Source of the DNA: Embleya hyalina
GTDB lineage: Bacteria > Actinomycetota > Actinomycetes > Streptomycetales > Streptomycetaceae
DNA: 64,000 nucleotides
Direction: 5' to 3'
Assembly (NCBI RefSeq): GCF_003967355.1
Contig: NZ_BIFH01000040.1
Location: 62,001-126,000, forward strand
The translations under genes were made by a program, and so were the position numbers. Below are positions 1-9,572 of the stretch, in pieces (the first letter of the stretch is position 1; the number at the start of each line of letters is the position of its first letter). The notes beneath the pieces are model-generated. The model had not been told where the DNA came from. It ran no database searches and was given only the letters and a program-made list of their open reading frames with translations.

Positions 1-1361
1 GCGGCGAGCGCAAGCGGGCCAGCATCGCGGTGGAGTTGCTGACCCGGCCCAGGGTGCTGTTCCTGGACGAGCCGACGTCCGGCCTCGACCCGGCCGCCGC
101 GGCCGAACTGATGTCCCTGCTGCACGAGTTGGCCCGCGCGGGCACCACCGTCGTGCTCACCACGCACGCCCCGGCCGACCTCGCCCGCTGCGACCGGGTG
201 GCGTTCCTGGCGCCCGACGGACGGCCCGCCTACGTCGGGGATCCCCGGGCGATGTGCGCGCACTTCGGCGTGGCGACCGAGGCCGACGTGTACGCCGCGG
301 TGGCCTCCCGAGGGGCGAGCGTGGACGCGGGCCGTGAGCCGGAACTCCAGCTGGAACCCGAACTCGGGGCACTGGAACCGGAGTTGGAGCGAAATGCCGG
401 ACCGGGAGGGACGTCGGGTCCGGCCGCCGAGTCGGTGCCCGGATCGGAACGCGCGGCCGAGACACGTCCCGCCGGCCCGAAACCCGCGGCCGTCCGCGGG
501 CCGGGACCCGCCCGCGGCGCGGGCGCCGATCACCCGCTGCGCCAATGGTCGATCCTGGCCCGCCGCGACCTCGAACTGATCACCCGGGACCGGCTGACCG
601 CCGCGATGCTGATCGGCTCGCCGCTGGTGATCGTGGCCATGTTCGCGATGCTCTTTCGCCCCGGCGCCTTCGATCCGCTCGCGCCGAGTCCGTCCGGAGC
701 GGCGATGATCCTGTTCTGGATCGCGTTCGGCGGCTTCTTCTTCGGGCTGACCTACGGGCTGTTGCAGATCTGCGTGGAACTGCCGATCGTGCGCCGCGAA
801 CGGCTGAGCGTGCTGCGGATCGGGCCGTACCTCGCGGCGAAGTTCACCGTGTTGTTGCCGATCCTGGTACTGGCCGACGTAGTGCTGCTCGCGGTGCTGC
901 GCGGGATGAACCGGCTGCCCGCCGCGTCCTGGAGCGTGTACGGATCCCTCCTGGTGACGCTGCTGCTCGCCTCGGCCGCGGCGCTCGCGCTCGGGCTGCT
1001 CACCTCCGCCGCGGTGACCGAGGTCGGCCAGGCCACCCTGATGTTGCCGCTGCTGTGCTTTCCCCAGGTGCTCTTCTCCGGCGCGTTCGTACCCGTGCCC
1101 CGGATGCCCACGATCGGGTACACGCTCAGCTACGCGATGACCAACCGATGGGCGTTCGAGGCCCTGGGCAGCGACCTGGACCTGTCCGGCCGCTGGGCGC
1201 ACAGCCGTTCCCCGCTCGGGCCGCCGCTGCTCGCCTCGTACGGGGACAGCTTCGACCACTCGCCGCTGCTCGGCTGGGCGGTACTCGCGGGCTGCGCCGC
1301 GCTGTTCGTCGCCGCGACCTGCGCCGTGCTGGCCCGCCGCTGCCCCCGGGCCGGGTGGTGA
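1..1361 (+). CDS. ABC transporter, ATPase-permease fusion (ABCG-like), 5' truncated
   Basis: The gene enters from the left edge in the frame starting at base 3, so only the end of the nucleotide-binding domain is present. The first residues GERKRASIAVELL are the end of the ABC signature. They are followed by Walker B and D-loop (LFLDEPTSGLDP) and the H-loop (TTHAP). A Glu/Pro/Gly-rich linker of about 70 residues follows. The C-terminal ABC-2-type membrane domain has about six hydrophobic segments (for example LTAAMLIGSPLVIVAMFAML and ATLMLPLLCFPQVLFSGAF). ATPase followed by permease in one chain is the ABCG/White half-transporter layout, common in actinomycetes, often with an N-terminal FHA domain that would lie outside this window. 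Export is likely; the substrate is unknown. The gene converges on the PLP enzyme that ends 17 bases downstream. Confidence 0.9.
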   Translation, partial: GERKRASIAVELLTRPRVLFLDEPTSGLDPAAAAELMSLLHELARAGTTVVLTTHAPADLARCDRVAFLAPDGRPAYVGDPRAMCAHFGVATEADVYAAVASRGASVDAGREPELQLEPELGALEPELERNAGPGGTSGPAAESVPGSERAAETRPAGPKPAAVRGPGPARGAGADHPLRQWSILARRDLELITRDRLTAAMLIGSPLVIVAMFAMLFRPGAFDPLAPSPSGAAMILFWIAFGGFFFGLTYGLLQICVELPIVRRERLSVLRIGPYLAAKFTVLLPILVLADVVLLAVLRGMNRLPAASWSVYGSLLVTLLLASAAALALGLLTSAAVTEVGQATLMLPLLCFPQVLFSGAFVPVPRMPTIGYTLSYAMTNRWAFEALGSDLDLSGRWAHSRSPLGPPLLASYGDSFDHSPLLGWAVLAGCAALFVAATCAVLARRCPRAGW

Positions 1362-1377
1362 GCGCGCGCGGGCATGG

Positions 1378-2778
1378 TCAGCAGCGCAGTCGCGGGGCCA
1401 GTCCGTGCGGGTCGGCCGGTCGGTCGCGGTAGGTGCGGACCAGGAAGTCGAGGAAGGCGTCGACGTCGGCGTGGGTGGACGGCAGGCCGAGCGAGACCCG
1501 GACCGCGCCGCCCGAGGGCAGGCCGAGCCGGGTCAGGTGGTCGTCGAGGGTGCCGCCGGAGGCGGCGGTGCGCGACACAGCGCCACGCAGCGTGCGTCGG
1601 CCGATCGCGAACGCCGCCTCGCCCGCGCCGGGATTGCAGAAGCAGCCGGTGCGCACACAGATCCGGGCGGCGGCGGTGTCGCGCGCCACGGCCCGCTCGT
1701 CCACCACCTGCCCGGCGGCGTCCAGGACGTTGAGCGCCACCGTCGCACCCCGCTCGTTCGTCGTGCCCGGCCCGTACAGCCGGATCAGCGGTTCGCCGCC
1801 GTGATGGCGCAACTCGGCCAACCCGGCGAGGAGATACCCGGTCAGCGCGTCCACCCGCTCGTGGATCGCCCGCATGCCCACCTCCTCGACCCAGGCCAGG
1901 CCGTGCGCCACGTCGGGAACGGCCAGGAAGTTGAGCGTGCCGTCCTCGTACGCGGACTCGTCGTCGGCCATCCGATGCCAGCCGCCCTGCGCGCTGGCCG
2001 CCTCGATGGTGCCGCCGGCGAACCACGGCCGGCGCAGCCGGGCCAGCGCGTCCCGACGGGCGATCAGAGCGCCCACGCCGGTCGGGTACCCGAACACCTT
2101 GTACCAGCTGACCGCGACGAACTCCGGTTGTACGACCGACAGATCGAGCACGTTGGTGGGGGCGTACGCGGCCGCGTCGAGCAGCACGTCCCAGCCGTGT
2201 TCGTGGGCGACGTCGATCCAGTCCAGGCAGTGGCGCACGCCGGTGAAGTTGCTCTGCGCGGGGAACGCGAACAGGCCCCGGCGGCGGGCCAGCACGGCGC
2301 GTAATCGTTCGCCGTCCAGCCGCAGTTCGGGTCCGGACAGGCCGATGTACTCGGTGCGGGCGCCGTGGGCGCGGGCGTACTCGCGGATCCCGTTCACCGA
2401 GTTGTGGTTGTCGATCGGCAGCACGAACCGGCCGCCGCGCCGGAACGGGTAGGCCTCGCCGACCAGTCGGCAGGCGCCGGTGGCGTTCGCGGTGAACACC
2501 GCCGCGTAGCGGTCCGGATCGGCGTTGAAGTGCTCCAGGATCGCCCGGCGGGTGTGCTCGACCAGGTTCGTGGAGGCGACCGAGGCCGGGTGTTCGGAGT
2601 GCGGATTGCCGTAGGTGCGGCCCGCCATGCGCGCGGCGTGCGCCTGCCACTGGCGGCGCGCGGCCAGGCCGGCGCCGGTGTGGTCGAGGTAGACGAGGCC
2701 CTGGTCGTCGAGGTAGCCGTACTCCCTGCGGCGGATCGCCTCGAAGTCCGCCGGTTGTGCCGGCTCGACGATTCCCAC
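1378..2778 (-). CDS. Aminotransferase class V-fold enzyme, molybdenum-cofactor-sulfurase-like
   Basis: A 466-residue fold-type I PLP enzyme. The segment SWYKVFGYPTGVG holds the likely Schiff-base lysine (about K227). RTGCFCNPGAG near residues 377-386 matches the catalytic-cysteine loop of eukaryotic Moco sulfurase N-terminal domains better than the IscS/SufS loop. The start is the GTG at 2778, preceded by a GGGGAGGTG ribosome site; an upstream extension in the same frame is low-complexity and lacks a better site. There is no MOSC domain, so it is either a stand-alone sulfurase/desulfurase or a specialised PLP enzyme. It is a single gene convergent with the ABC exporter. The family assignment is firm; the substrate is not known. 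Confidence 0.82.
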   Translation of the reverse strand: MGIVEPAQPADFEAIRRREYGYLDDQGLVYLDHTGAGLAARRQWQAHAARMAGRTYGNPHSEHPASVASTNLVEHTRRAILEHFNADPDRYAAVFTANATGACRLVGEAYPFRRGGRFVLPIDNHNSVNGIREYARAHGARTEYIGLSGPELRLDGERLRAVLARRRGLFAFPAQSNFTGVRHCLDWIDVAHEHGWDVLLDAAAYAPTNVLDLSVVQPEFVAVSWYKVFGYPTGVGALIARRDALARLRRPWFAGGTIEAASAQGGWHRMADDESAYEDGTLNFLAVPDVAHGLAWVEEVGMRAIHERVDALTGYLLAGLAELRHHGGEPLIRLYGPGTTNERGATVALNVLDAAGQVVDERAVARDTAAARICVRTGCFCNPGAGEAAFAIGRRTLRGAVSRTAASGGTLDDHLTRLGLPSGGAVRVSLGLPSTHADVDAFLDFLVRTYRDRPADPHGLAPRLRC

Positions 2779-2984
2779 GGTCCCCACCTCCCCGGACGTC
2801 CGAGTCTCGCGCCCCCGCGGAGCGCACGTCAACGGATTCGGTGGTGCGCGGATCGGTGCGGCGCGCGGGTCGGCGGGGTCGGCGGCGCGCCGACCCTCGC
2901 GTCGAAAGGATCCCGACGGCGTGTTCCGGATGCCCGTTCTCACCCCTGATGGCGGTTCCGCGCCAAGCATCCTCTAGGGTGAGG

Positions 2985-3003
2985 AAAGGTAAGCCTTACC
3001 TGA
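2985..3003. promoter_or_regulatory. Iron box (IdeR/DmdR1-type operator)
   Basis: AAAGGTAAGCCTTACCTGA agrees at 13 of 19 positions with the actinobacterial iron-box consensus (TTAGGTTAGGCTAACCTAA) and is nearly palindromic. It lies 73 bases upstream of a siderophore-binding lipoprotein gene, where iron-dependent repression is expected. Confidence 0.8.
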
Positions 3004-3076
3004 GCACAACTGGGTCGTTCGTCGCCGCACCGCGGTGTTCGGCCCGCGTCCCCCACGCGCCAAGGAACCAGGACCC

Positions 3077-4099
3077 ATGCCGATACCCCGCCGCCGGATC
3101 GCCGCCGTCGCCGTGACCCTGTCCGCCGCCCTGCTCACCGGAGCCTGCGGCGGCTCGGACTCCTCCGACGGGAACAAGGGCGGCAAGCCCGCCGTCGCCG
3201 CCGGCGGCAAGGAGTTCGGCAACGCCGGTCAGGTCACCACCGGCCTGGGCACCGACGCGGCGCCGGGGCAGTACCCGCGCACCATCCGTACCGCGATGGG
3301 CGACGTGGTCCTCAAGGCGCGGCCGAAGCGGGTCGTCGTGTTGGACACCGGCGAATTGGACAACGTCGCCGCGCTCGGTGTGCAGCCGGTCGGCGTCGCG
3401 TTCACCGACGGCTCCCAGGAACTGCCCGCCTACCTGGAGGGCAAGGCCGGCAAGCCGGCCAAGGTCGGCACGATCAACAGCCTCAACCTCGAGGCGATCG
3501 AGAACCTGAAGCCCGACCTGATCCTGGGCAGCAAGCTGCGCGCGGAACAGCAGTACGCCACGCTGGCCAAGATCGCGCCGACCGTGTTCTCCGTGCGTCC
3601 CGGCTACACCTGGAAGGAGAACTTCCTGCTCAACGCCGCGGCTCTGGACAAGACCGCCGAGGCGAAGCAGCAGCTGGACGCCTACCAGGCCCGGGCCAAG
3701 GCGCTCGGCGAGAAGCTGGGTCCGAACAAGCCGACCATCTCGATGGTGCGGTTCATGCCGGGCAAGATCCGCCTGTACGCGAACAAGTCGCTGATCGGCA
3801 CGGTGCTCCAGGACGTCGGCCTGCCGCGCCCGGCCAACCAGAACATCGACGACCTGGCGGTGGAGCTGTCCGAGGAGCGGATCACCGAGGCGGACGCCGA
3901 CCGGATCTTCGTCGGCACCTACGGCCCGGCGGACAAGACCGCGCAGGGCAGGGTCACCGACAACCCGCTGTGGAAGAAGCTCGGCGCGGTGGAGAAGGGC
4001 AAGGCCGTCACCGTCCCCGACGAGACCTGGTACCTCGGCCTCGGCGTGGTCGCGGCGAACTCGATCCTGGGCGACCTGGAGAAGAACCTGGCCGGCTGA
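3077..4099 (+). CDS. Iron-siderophore ABC transporter substrate-binding lipoprotein
   Basis: A 340-residue periplasmic-binding-protein type III (FecB/FhuD-like) protein. Residues 1-25 form a lipoprotein signal: basic MPIPRRR, a hydrophobic core, then the lipobox LLTGACGG with the lipidated Cys. The PKRVVVLDTGELDNVAALG segment near residue 85 and LNLEAIENLKPDLILGSKL near 135 are the conserved lobes of ferric-siderophore binding proteins. The ATG at 3077 is chosen because AAGGAA lies just upstream and the signal peptide starts there. An iron box sits in the promoter, which supports iron repression. No permease or ATPase gene is adjacent, so it must use a transporter encoded elsewhere, or is an orphan receptor. 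The exact siderophore is unknown. Confidence 0.93.
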   Translation: MPIPRRRIAAVAVTLSAALLTGACGGSDSSDGNKGGKPAVAAGGKEFGNAGQVTTGLGTDAAPGQYPRTIRTAMGDVVLKARPKRVVVLDTGELDNVAALGVQPVGVAFTDGSQELPAYLEGKAGKPAKVGTINSLNLEAIENLKPDLILGSKLRAEQQYATLAKIAPTVFSVRPGYTWKENFLLNAAALDKTAEAKQQLDAYQARAKALGEKLGPNKPTISMVRFMPGKIRLYANKSLIGTVLQDVGLPRPANQNIDDLAVELSEERITEADADRIFVGTYGPADKTAQGRVTDNPLWKKLGAVEKGKAVTVPDETWYLGLGVVAANSILGDLEKNLAG

Positions 4100-4114
4100 G
4101 GTCGCCACTCGCGG

Positions 4115-4147
4115 TGGGACCGGCCGTGCCGCGTCAGGCCGGTCCCA
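4115..4147. terminator. Shared bidirectional terminator hairpin
   Basis: An 11-bp perfect stem (TGGGACCGGCC with its complement) around an 11-base loop. It lies between the convergent binding-protein gene and the giant repeat-protein gene, and overlaps the latter's stop codon at 4134-4136. No U-tract, as is usual in this GC range. Confidence 0.65.
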
Positions 4148-7100
4148 GCGGTTCGCGGGCCGCGTACCTCAGCAGGCCGGCGATTCCGGCGGCCGGGCCG
4201 TGTGCGCGGCGCCAGTGTTCGTCGCGCTCGGTCAGTGCCGCGAACAGGCGCTGCCACGAGCGGTCCTCGGTGCCCAGCAGGTCCACGGTCAGCGCGGCGA
4301 CCTCCACGTATGCCGCGTCGACCGCCGCGCGCACCGGCCCGCACAGGTCGACCCGCGCCCGGGCGTCGGCGAGGTAGCGCAGCGCCCGTTCCGCGTGGCC
4401 GACCTCGTGTACCAGGTCGCGGCCGGTCAACAGCCCCGCCTCGACCAGCCGTTCCACCTCCGCGTGCCACTCGGCGGTGCCGCCGTCGGGCACCACCCGT
4501 GAGGTGACCGCCCGGGCCGCGTGCGGGCCGCGCCGGGCCGCGGCGAACGCCTCCGCCGGGTGCAGGTCGGCCAGCATCGCCAGCACGATCTCGTCGGGCG
4601 CGTCCGGCCGGCTCGCGAGCGCGTGCCGCACCCCCGCCGGCCACGGCTCGCGCGCGTGCTCCCGCGCCAACAGCGCCCAGTCCCGCCGGTAGGGCCGATC
4701 CAGGACCCGCTCCGCGTCCGGCAGCCGCCGACATCCGCGCAGCCGGGCCACCAGCCGGGCCGGCGACGACTCCCGCTCGACCCGCTCGCTCAGCACCGCC
4801 ACCCCGGCGTCGAGCGCGGCACGCGCCGGCGGGGACACGTCGAGCCCGGCCCGCCCCCCGGCAGGCGGGGCATCGAGCGCCCGATCGTGCGCCTCCAGGG
4901 CCTTGCCGGCGATCCTGGCGGCGCCGCTGCCCAGGAGACCGCCGTCGATCACCGCGTGCAGCCGGTGCGCGCCGCCGAAGCGCAACACGTTGCGGGCCGC
5001 GATCAGTTGATCCAGCAGGGACAACTTCCCGGACATCGCCGCCAGGGCCGGCTCGACCACGTCCGCGTCGGCCGCCTCGACGGTGATCCGCAACGCGTCC
5101 ACCCAATACGCCGAGAACACGCCGGGTTCGAGCAGCCGGGCCCGCAGCGCGGCGGACAGCGGCCGGGGGTCGTCCGCCGCCCGGGCCAGGATCCGCCGCC
5201 GCTCGACCACGTCGCCGCGCCGCTTCACATCGCCGTAGAGCCGGTCGTCCAGGGCCGGATCGCGCCGCGCGAGCAGGCGTTCGCGCACGTGTCGGGTGTG
5301 TGGCGAGCGGGCCTCGCCCTCGGCCAGGATCAGCGCGGGTTCGACGTCGGTCAGGCCGAGTACGTACTCGACCAGGTCGGCGGTGACATGCCGACCCCGC
5401 TCGGCGTCGCGGGCCAGGATGCTCGGCGCGCCGGGTGCCAGCAGTGGCAGGACGGTGCGCAGCACCCGGACGTCGGCGTAGACGAGCAGGGCCGACCCGG
5501 CGGTGGAGAGCACCGCGGGCGGCCCGTCCCCCGGCGGTTCCGGTGCGCCGGCGGTGACCCGCTCCAGCAGCTCGGGCAGCGGCAGTTCGCCGCCGTCGCC
5601 GTCCATCACCGCCAGTGCGGCGAGCCAGTGCCGCGGGTCGTGGCCGAGGCGTTCGGCGAGCAGTGCGCGCACCGCCCGGGTCAGCGGTTCCCGGGCGAGC
5701 TGGGAGAACTCGCCCGGCCGTGCGGCGCTCAACGCGCGGGCGGGGGTGTCGGCGATCAACTCGGCGGGGCCGACCAGCCCGGCGCGGTAGCGCACCGAGG
5801 CCGAGGCGCCGGCGCGGAAGCCGACCGGATCGCGCCGGGCCAACCGCTCGCGCGGCAGGTCCGCGGGAGCCGCCGCGCAGGCCGCGCGCAACCAGTCCGG
5901 GTGGGCCAGCCCGGGTACATCCGCCTCCGGGGTCTCCGCGAACACCGTGAGCACGGCCGGATCGGTGGGGATCGGCGCGCCCGGCACCATCGACCGCAGC
6001 AGATGCGCGGCGGCCAGCGCACAACCCCGGTCCGGGGTGCCGCGCCGCCCGCACCGGGTGGGCAAGGTCGGCCCGACCCGCTCGCGGGTGGGCGTCGCCG
6101 GTGCGGACCCGTCCGGTTCGCGGGCCGACTCGGCGATCTCGGCGTCGGCGGCGGCGCGTTGCTCGGGCCCGGGCGGCGGTCCGGCGGCCTGTGCCGCGAC
6201 ATCGATCAGCTCGCCGACGGTGCCGGTGAACGAGTCGAGCAGGCTCAGCGCGATCACGGTCGCCTCGACGTGCCCGGCGAGTCGGGTCCGCACCAGCGCG
6301 CCGATCCGGGCCCGGACCGGGGCGGCGACGGTGTCCCGGGTCAGCTTGGGCAGCGCGCGCAACACCTCGCCGGCCGGGCGGGCGGTGTCCACCAGGCGTA
6401 TCGGGTCCAGGAGTTCGTGCTCGACGCAGTCGTTCACCCAGCCGGCGTCGGTGCGGCGGAAGGCGACCTCGCGCAGTCGGTCGATCGGCTCGCGGTTCAG
6501 GTCCTCGGCGGTCGTCCCGCAGGCCCGGTTGACCACCGCGAGGCGCAGCAGGCGGGCCGGTTCGCCGACGGCGTCCTCGTGGCGCAGGAGTTCGTCGATC
6601 GACTCGGGCGCGAAGGGCGTCTCGCGATGCCGGGCGACCAGGCGCGGCAGGTCGTACGCGTACGGCTCGTGCACCAGCGTGGCCAGGAGCCGGCGGGTGG
6701 CGTTGCGCCCGCGCACGCCGGCCAGCACGCTCGGCAGCGCGTCGGGGTCCTCGTACGGGATCCGCACCGCGCCCGATCGGCCAGGTCCGGCGTCGATTTC
6801 GAGGTGGTCCGGGAGGGCGTCGGCCCGGTGGGCGGGCCCGAGTCCGCCGATCGGTTCCACCAGGCGCCGGGCCGCGTCGGGGCCGCCGCGTCGCCACACC
6901 TTCAGGAACGCGAACGCCCGCGCGTCGGCGGAGGGGAACGCGTACAGCGCGGCGCGCACCAGTTCCGGGTCGCCGCTGACCGCCAGCGGGGTGAGCAGGC
7001 GCCGATCCGCGCAGTCGAGCAGTTCGGCGCGCAACACCGGGTCCAGCGGCACCGGTTGGGTCCGATCCGGAGTGCACGGCACGCCGGAGGCGATGCGGCG

Positions 7101-8636
7101 GCGCAGGGTGAGCGGGCTGTGGTGGTTGCGGTACACCGCGGCGTTCACGTGTGGTTCGTCCAGCGCGGCGAGCCGGCCCAGCCGGCGTGGATCCAGGCCC
7201 GAGTTGGCCGCCAACGCCGCGCACACCCTCGGGTCGCGGCCGGCGAGGGCGGCCTCGAAGGTGTGCTCGGGGAGCGGGCCGCGGCCGAGCAGGTCGCGCA
7301 ACAACTCGTCGGGCAGGTGCGGCAGCAGGGCGCGCAGATCCTCGGCCGGGGCGGCGTGGAGCAGGAAGCGGTAGGGCCGGGACAGCGCCGGGGGAGGAAC
7401 GTGTCCGGGGCCGGGCACGGAGCCGTCGGCGATGCCGGCCAGGAGGTCGGCCAGGGTGCCCCGGTACCGGGACAAGGCGCCGCGCAGGGTGGCCCATCGG
7501 TCGGCCGAGCAACCCAGGTGGCGGTGGATCAGCTCGGCGAGCGGGCGGCCGGGCGGGAGTTCGGCGAGCACGGCCACCCCGACGCGGGCGGGGGCGACAC
7601 GGCTCGGTATCGGTACGGCGTGTCGTTCGTCGGCCAGTCCGGACGCGGCGGCAGCGGCGGCGATCCGGGTCGCCTCGACATGGCCCGGCAGGTGCACCGC
7701 GGCCTCCAGGAGGGCGACCGAGGGGCGGGCGACGTGGGCCACCGCGGCCGGGTGGGCCCGATACAGCTCGGCGAGCAGCACCTCGGGACAGTCCGGCCGG
7801 GCGGCCAGCGCGACGGCGGCCGATTCGGGCAGCGGGTCGGCGCGGTGCGCGGCCGGCAGCCGGGTCCAGTCGAGATGCCGGCGCCAGGTCGGTTCCGGCT
7901 CGCCGGCCCGCAGTCCCGCGATCAGCCCGGCGGAGCCCTCCGCGGCGAGCACCGCGGCCCGCAGCGGCCCGTCGTCCCCGGACGCGAGCGCGGCGGCGGC
8001 GAGATCGGCGACACCGGGCCCGGGCGCGCCGCCGGGCTCGGGCGGCACGCCGGGCCGAAACCGCACCTCGCCGAGCAGCGCGCCCAGCCGCTCCGGGTCG
8101 TCGAACAGGCCGAGCAGCCCGCGTAGTTGCTCGGCGCGGGTCAGCCGTGCGCCACCGGTGCGCAGCGCGTGCTCGATCAGCGCCGGGACGCCGCAGACCA
8201 CCGCGGCGCCGACGAAGTGCGGGTGGTCCGGCGGGTCTTCGGTACAGGCGCGGATCTCCTCCCACAACACCGCGAGGGCGATCGGATCCGGGTGCCGGCC
8301 CGGGGCGAGGATCTCCCGGCGCATCCACGGCAGCGCGGTGGCGTGCCGGTAGACCAGGCGATCGACGACCGGGTCGGGCCGTTCCAGGAGCGCGGCCAGA
8401 TCGGCCGGGGTGGCCCGGGGATTGCGCGCCACCGCGCGGCGCACCGACACGTCCGGGTCGCGAACCGCCCGTCGACGTGCGGTGATCGGCAGCGCCGCAT
8501 CGGCCAACCAGGCCGGATCGCGCACGCCGAGCCGGTGTCGCAGCCGGCCCGCGTCGCCCGGCTCGCCGCTCGCCACCGCGATTCCGAGCAGCACCTCCGC
8601 GGCGGGGTCGGATCGCCGCGCGGCTCCCTGCGTCAC
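4134..8636 (-). CDS. Giant helical repeat protein (LRV/HEAT-like), function unknown
   Basis: A 1,500-residue protein read as one uninterrupted frame. The start is the GTG at 8636 behind GGGGAGG. It has no signal peptide or membrane segment and should be cytoplasmic. Degenerate Arg/Ala/Leu-rich helical units run along the chain. Examples are VRDPDVSVRRAVARNP-RATPADLAALLERPD near residue 45 and later ALAANSGLDPRRLGRLAAL. These resemble leucine-rich-repeat-variant (LRV) or HEAT-type solenoid units, with the recurring pattern of a NP or DP turn followed by LLxxL. No catalytic motif was recognised. Such solenoids usually serve as protein-interaction scaffolds; that role is inference. The gene is monocistronic and shares a terminator with the siderophore gene. 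I do not recognise a named family for the whole chain. Confidence 0.8.
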   Translation of the reverse strand: MTQGAARRSDPAAEVLLGIAVASGEPGDAGRLRHRLGVRDPAWLADAALPITARRRAVRDPDVSVRRAVARNPRATPADLAALLERPDPVVDRLVYRHATALPWMRREILAPGRHPDPIALAVLWEEIRACTEDPPDHPHFVGAAVVCGVPALIEHALRTGGARLTRAEQLRGLLGLFDDPERLGALLGEVRFRPGVPPEPGGAPGPGVADLAAAALASGDDGPLRAAVLAAEGSAGLIAGLRAGEPEPTWRRHLDWTRLPAAHRADPLPESAAVALAARPDCPEVLLAELYRAHPAAVAHVARPSVALLEAAVHLPGHVEATRIAAAAAASGLADERHAVPIPSRVAPARVGVAVLAELPPGRPLAELIHRHLGCSADRWATLRGALSRYRGTLADLLAGIADGSVPGPGHVPPPALSRPYRFLLHAAPAEDLRALLPHLPDELLRDLLGRGPLPEHTFEAALAGRDPRVCAALAANSGLDPRRLGRLAALDEPHVNAAVYRNHHSPLTLRRRIASGVPCTPDRTQPVPLDPVLRAELLDCADRRLLTPLAVSGDPELVRAALYAFPSADARAFAFLKVWRRGGPDAARRLVEPIGGLGPAHRADALPDHLEIDAGPGRSGAVRIPYEDPDALPSVLAGVRGRNATRRLLATLVHEPYAYDLPRLVARHRETPFAPESIDELLRHEDAVGEPARLLRLAVVNRACGTTAEDLNREPIDRLREVAFRRTDAGWVNDCVEHELLDPIRLVDTARPAGEVLRALPKLTRDTVAAPVRARIGALVRTRLAGHVEATVIALSLLDSFTGTVGELIDVAAQAAGPPPGPEQRAAADAEIAESAREPDGSAPATPTRERVGPTLPTRCGRRGTPDRGCALAAAHLLRSMVPGAPIPTDPAVLTVFAETPEADVPGLAHPDWLRAACAAAPADLPRERLARRDPVGFRAGASASVRYRAGLVGPAELIADTPARALSAARPGEFSQLAREPLTRAVRALLAERLGHDPRHWLAALAVMDGDGGELPLPELLERVTAGAPEPPGDGPPAVLSTAGSALLVYADVRVLRTVLPLLAPGAPSILARDAERGRHVTADLVEYVLGLTDVEPALILAEGEARSPHTRHVRERLLARRDPALDDRLYGDVKRRGDVVERRRILARAADDPRPLSAALRARLLEPGVFSAYWVDALRITVEAADADVVEPALAAMSGKLSLLDQLIAARNVLRFGGAHRLHAVIDGGLLGSGAARIAGKALEAHDRALDAPPAGGRAGLDVSPPARAALDAGVAVLSERVERESSPARLVARLRGCRRLPDAERVLDRPYRRDWALLAREHAREPWPAGVRHALASRPDAPDEIVLAMLADLHPAEAFAAARRGPHAARAVTSRVVPDGGTAEWHAEVERLVEAGLLTGRDLVHEVGHAERALRYLADARARVDLCGPVRAAVDAAYVEVAALTVDLLGTEDRSWQRLFAALTERDEHWRRAHGPAAGIAGLLRYAAREPLGPA

Positions 8637-9006
8637 TGTTCGCCTCCCCTTGCCTGTCGGGCCCACCGTCGTCCGCCGGGTTCCGGGCGGCATCGCGAGG
8701 ACCACCCCACCACAGCCCACCGACGATCGGCCGTCGAGCGCGGATCGGTCAGGGGTCGACAGGGGTCCCGACAGGGGCGCGGGCCGAGGTCGGCGGTGAT
8801 CGCCCGGGGCGGTCGCCGGGATCGCCGACGAGCGCCCGCGCATCGCGACCGCACCCGCCCCGATCCGCGCGAACCTGCCCGGGTCGGTACCCGATACACG
8901 CCTGGAGCGCCGGTTCGGACGCGACCGATCATAAAAGCCCGCGGTGGCATCGGTGCGCGCCGGCACGCCGTCGAGCACGAGCGTGCGGGTCCGGGTTGCC
9001 GGGAAA
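8637..9006. other. Non-coding interval upstream of the giant repeat protein
   Basis: About 370 bases separate the GTG of the giant protein from the terminator of the cupin gene. In-frame extensions of the giant protein run through it but lack a ribosome site and read as Arg/Pro/Gly-rich filler. It presumably contains the promoter for the leftward gene. No palindrome or recognisable operator was seen. Confidence 0.5.
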
Positions 9007-9049
9007 CGCGCGGGACCCGGACCACGAGAGGTGGTCCGGGTCCCGCGCG
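9007..9049 (-). terminator. Rho-independent-like terminator of the cupin gene
   Basis: A perfect 19-bp stem (left arm 9007-9025, right arm 9031-9049) with a 5-base loop GAGAG, 13 bases past the stop of the leftward cupin gene. Among the longest stems in the window. Confidence 0.85.
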
Positions 9050-9062
9050 GCGGTGGGTGGGT

Positions 9063-9572
9063 TCACTCCCCGGCGATGGCCTCGCGCCACACCGGGCTGT
9101 CGACGTAGTGGTTGTCGAACCGCTCGGACGTCGCGCGCAGCTCGGCGAAGTCGGCCTCGCCGCGGTGCACCCGCTCCAGCAGGCGGTAGTAGTCGAAGCG
9201 GTCCATGCCGGGCGTGAAGACCACCAGCATCTTGGCCTCGGTGTCCGGGGCCGGGGCGAAGGCGTGCGTGGTGTGCGGCGGCACGAGCAGGAAGTCGCCC
9301 GTCTCCAAAGTGACGATCTCCTCGCCGAGCAGGATGCGCATGGTGCCCTCGGTGACGTGGAACATCTCGCTCGCCCGGGTGTGGAAGTGCGCGGGCGCGC
9401 CCGGCGAGCCCTTCCGGAACGTGGCCAGGTTCGCGGTCAGCCCGGGGGTGTCGGCCAGCAGTGTGATCAGGCTGGTCGGACCGTCCTGGATGATCTCGGC
9501 GTCCCGGGTACGGACCAGGACGGGGACCTCGCCGGTGGTGGCGGCGGCGGTGTTCGAGGCGTTCGCGGACAT
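9063..9572 (-). CDS. Cupin domain-containing protein
   Basis: A 169-residue single-domain cupin. The first cupin motif is visible at GAPAHFHTRASEMFHVTEG, with two His and a Glu as metal ligands. The second is GDFLLVPPHTTHAF, with its His. This pattern is typical of small quercetinase-like or isomerase-like cupins. The ATG at 9572 has AAGGAG five bases upstream, whereas an upstream in-frame start has none. The gene is followed by a strong terminator and so is monocistronic, lying downstream of the FMN reductase on the same strand but separated from it by that gene's own terminator. The reaction cannot be predicted from sequence. Confidence 0.85.
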   Translation of the reverse strand: MSANASNTAAATTGEVPVLVRTRDAEIIQDGPTSLITLLADTPGLTANLATFRKGSPGAPAHFHTRASEMFHVTEGTMRILLGEEIVTLETGDFLLVPPHTTHAFAPAPDTEAKMLVVFTPGMDRFDYYRLLERVHRGEADFAELRATSERFDNHYVDSPVWREAIAGE

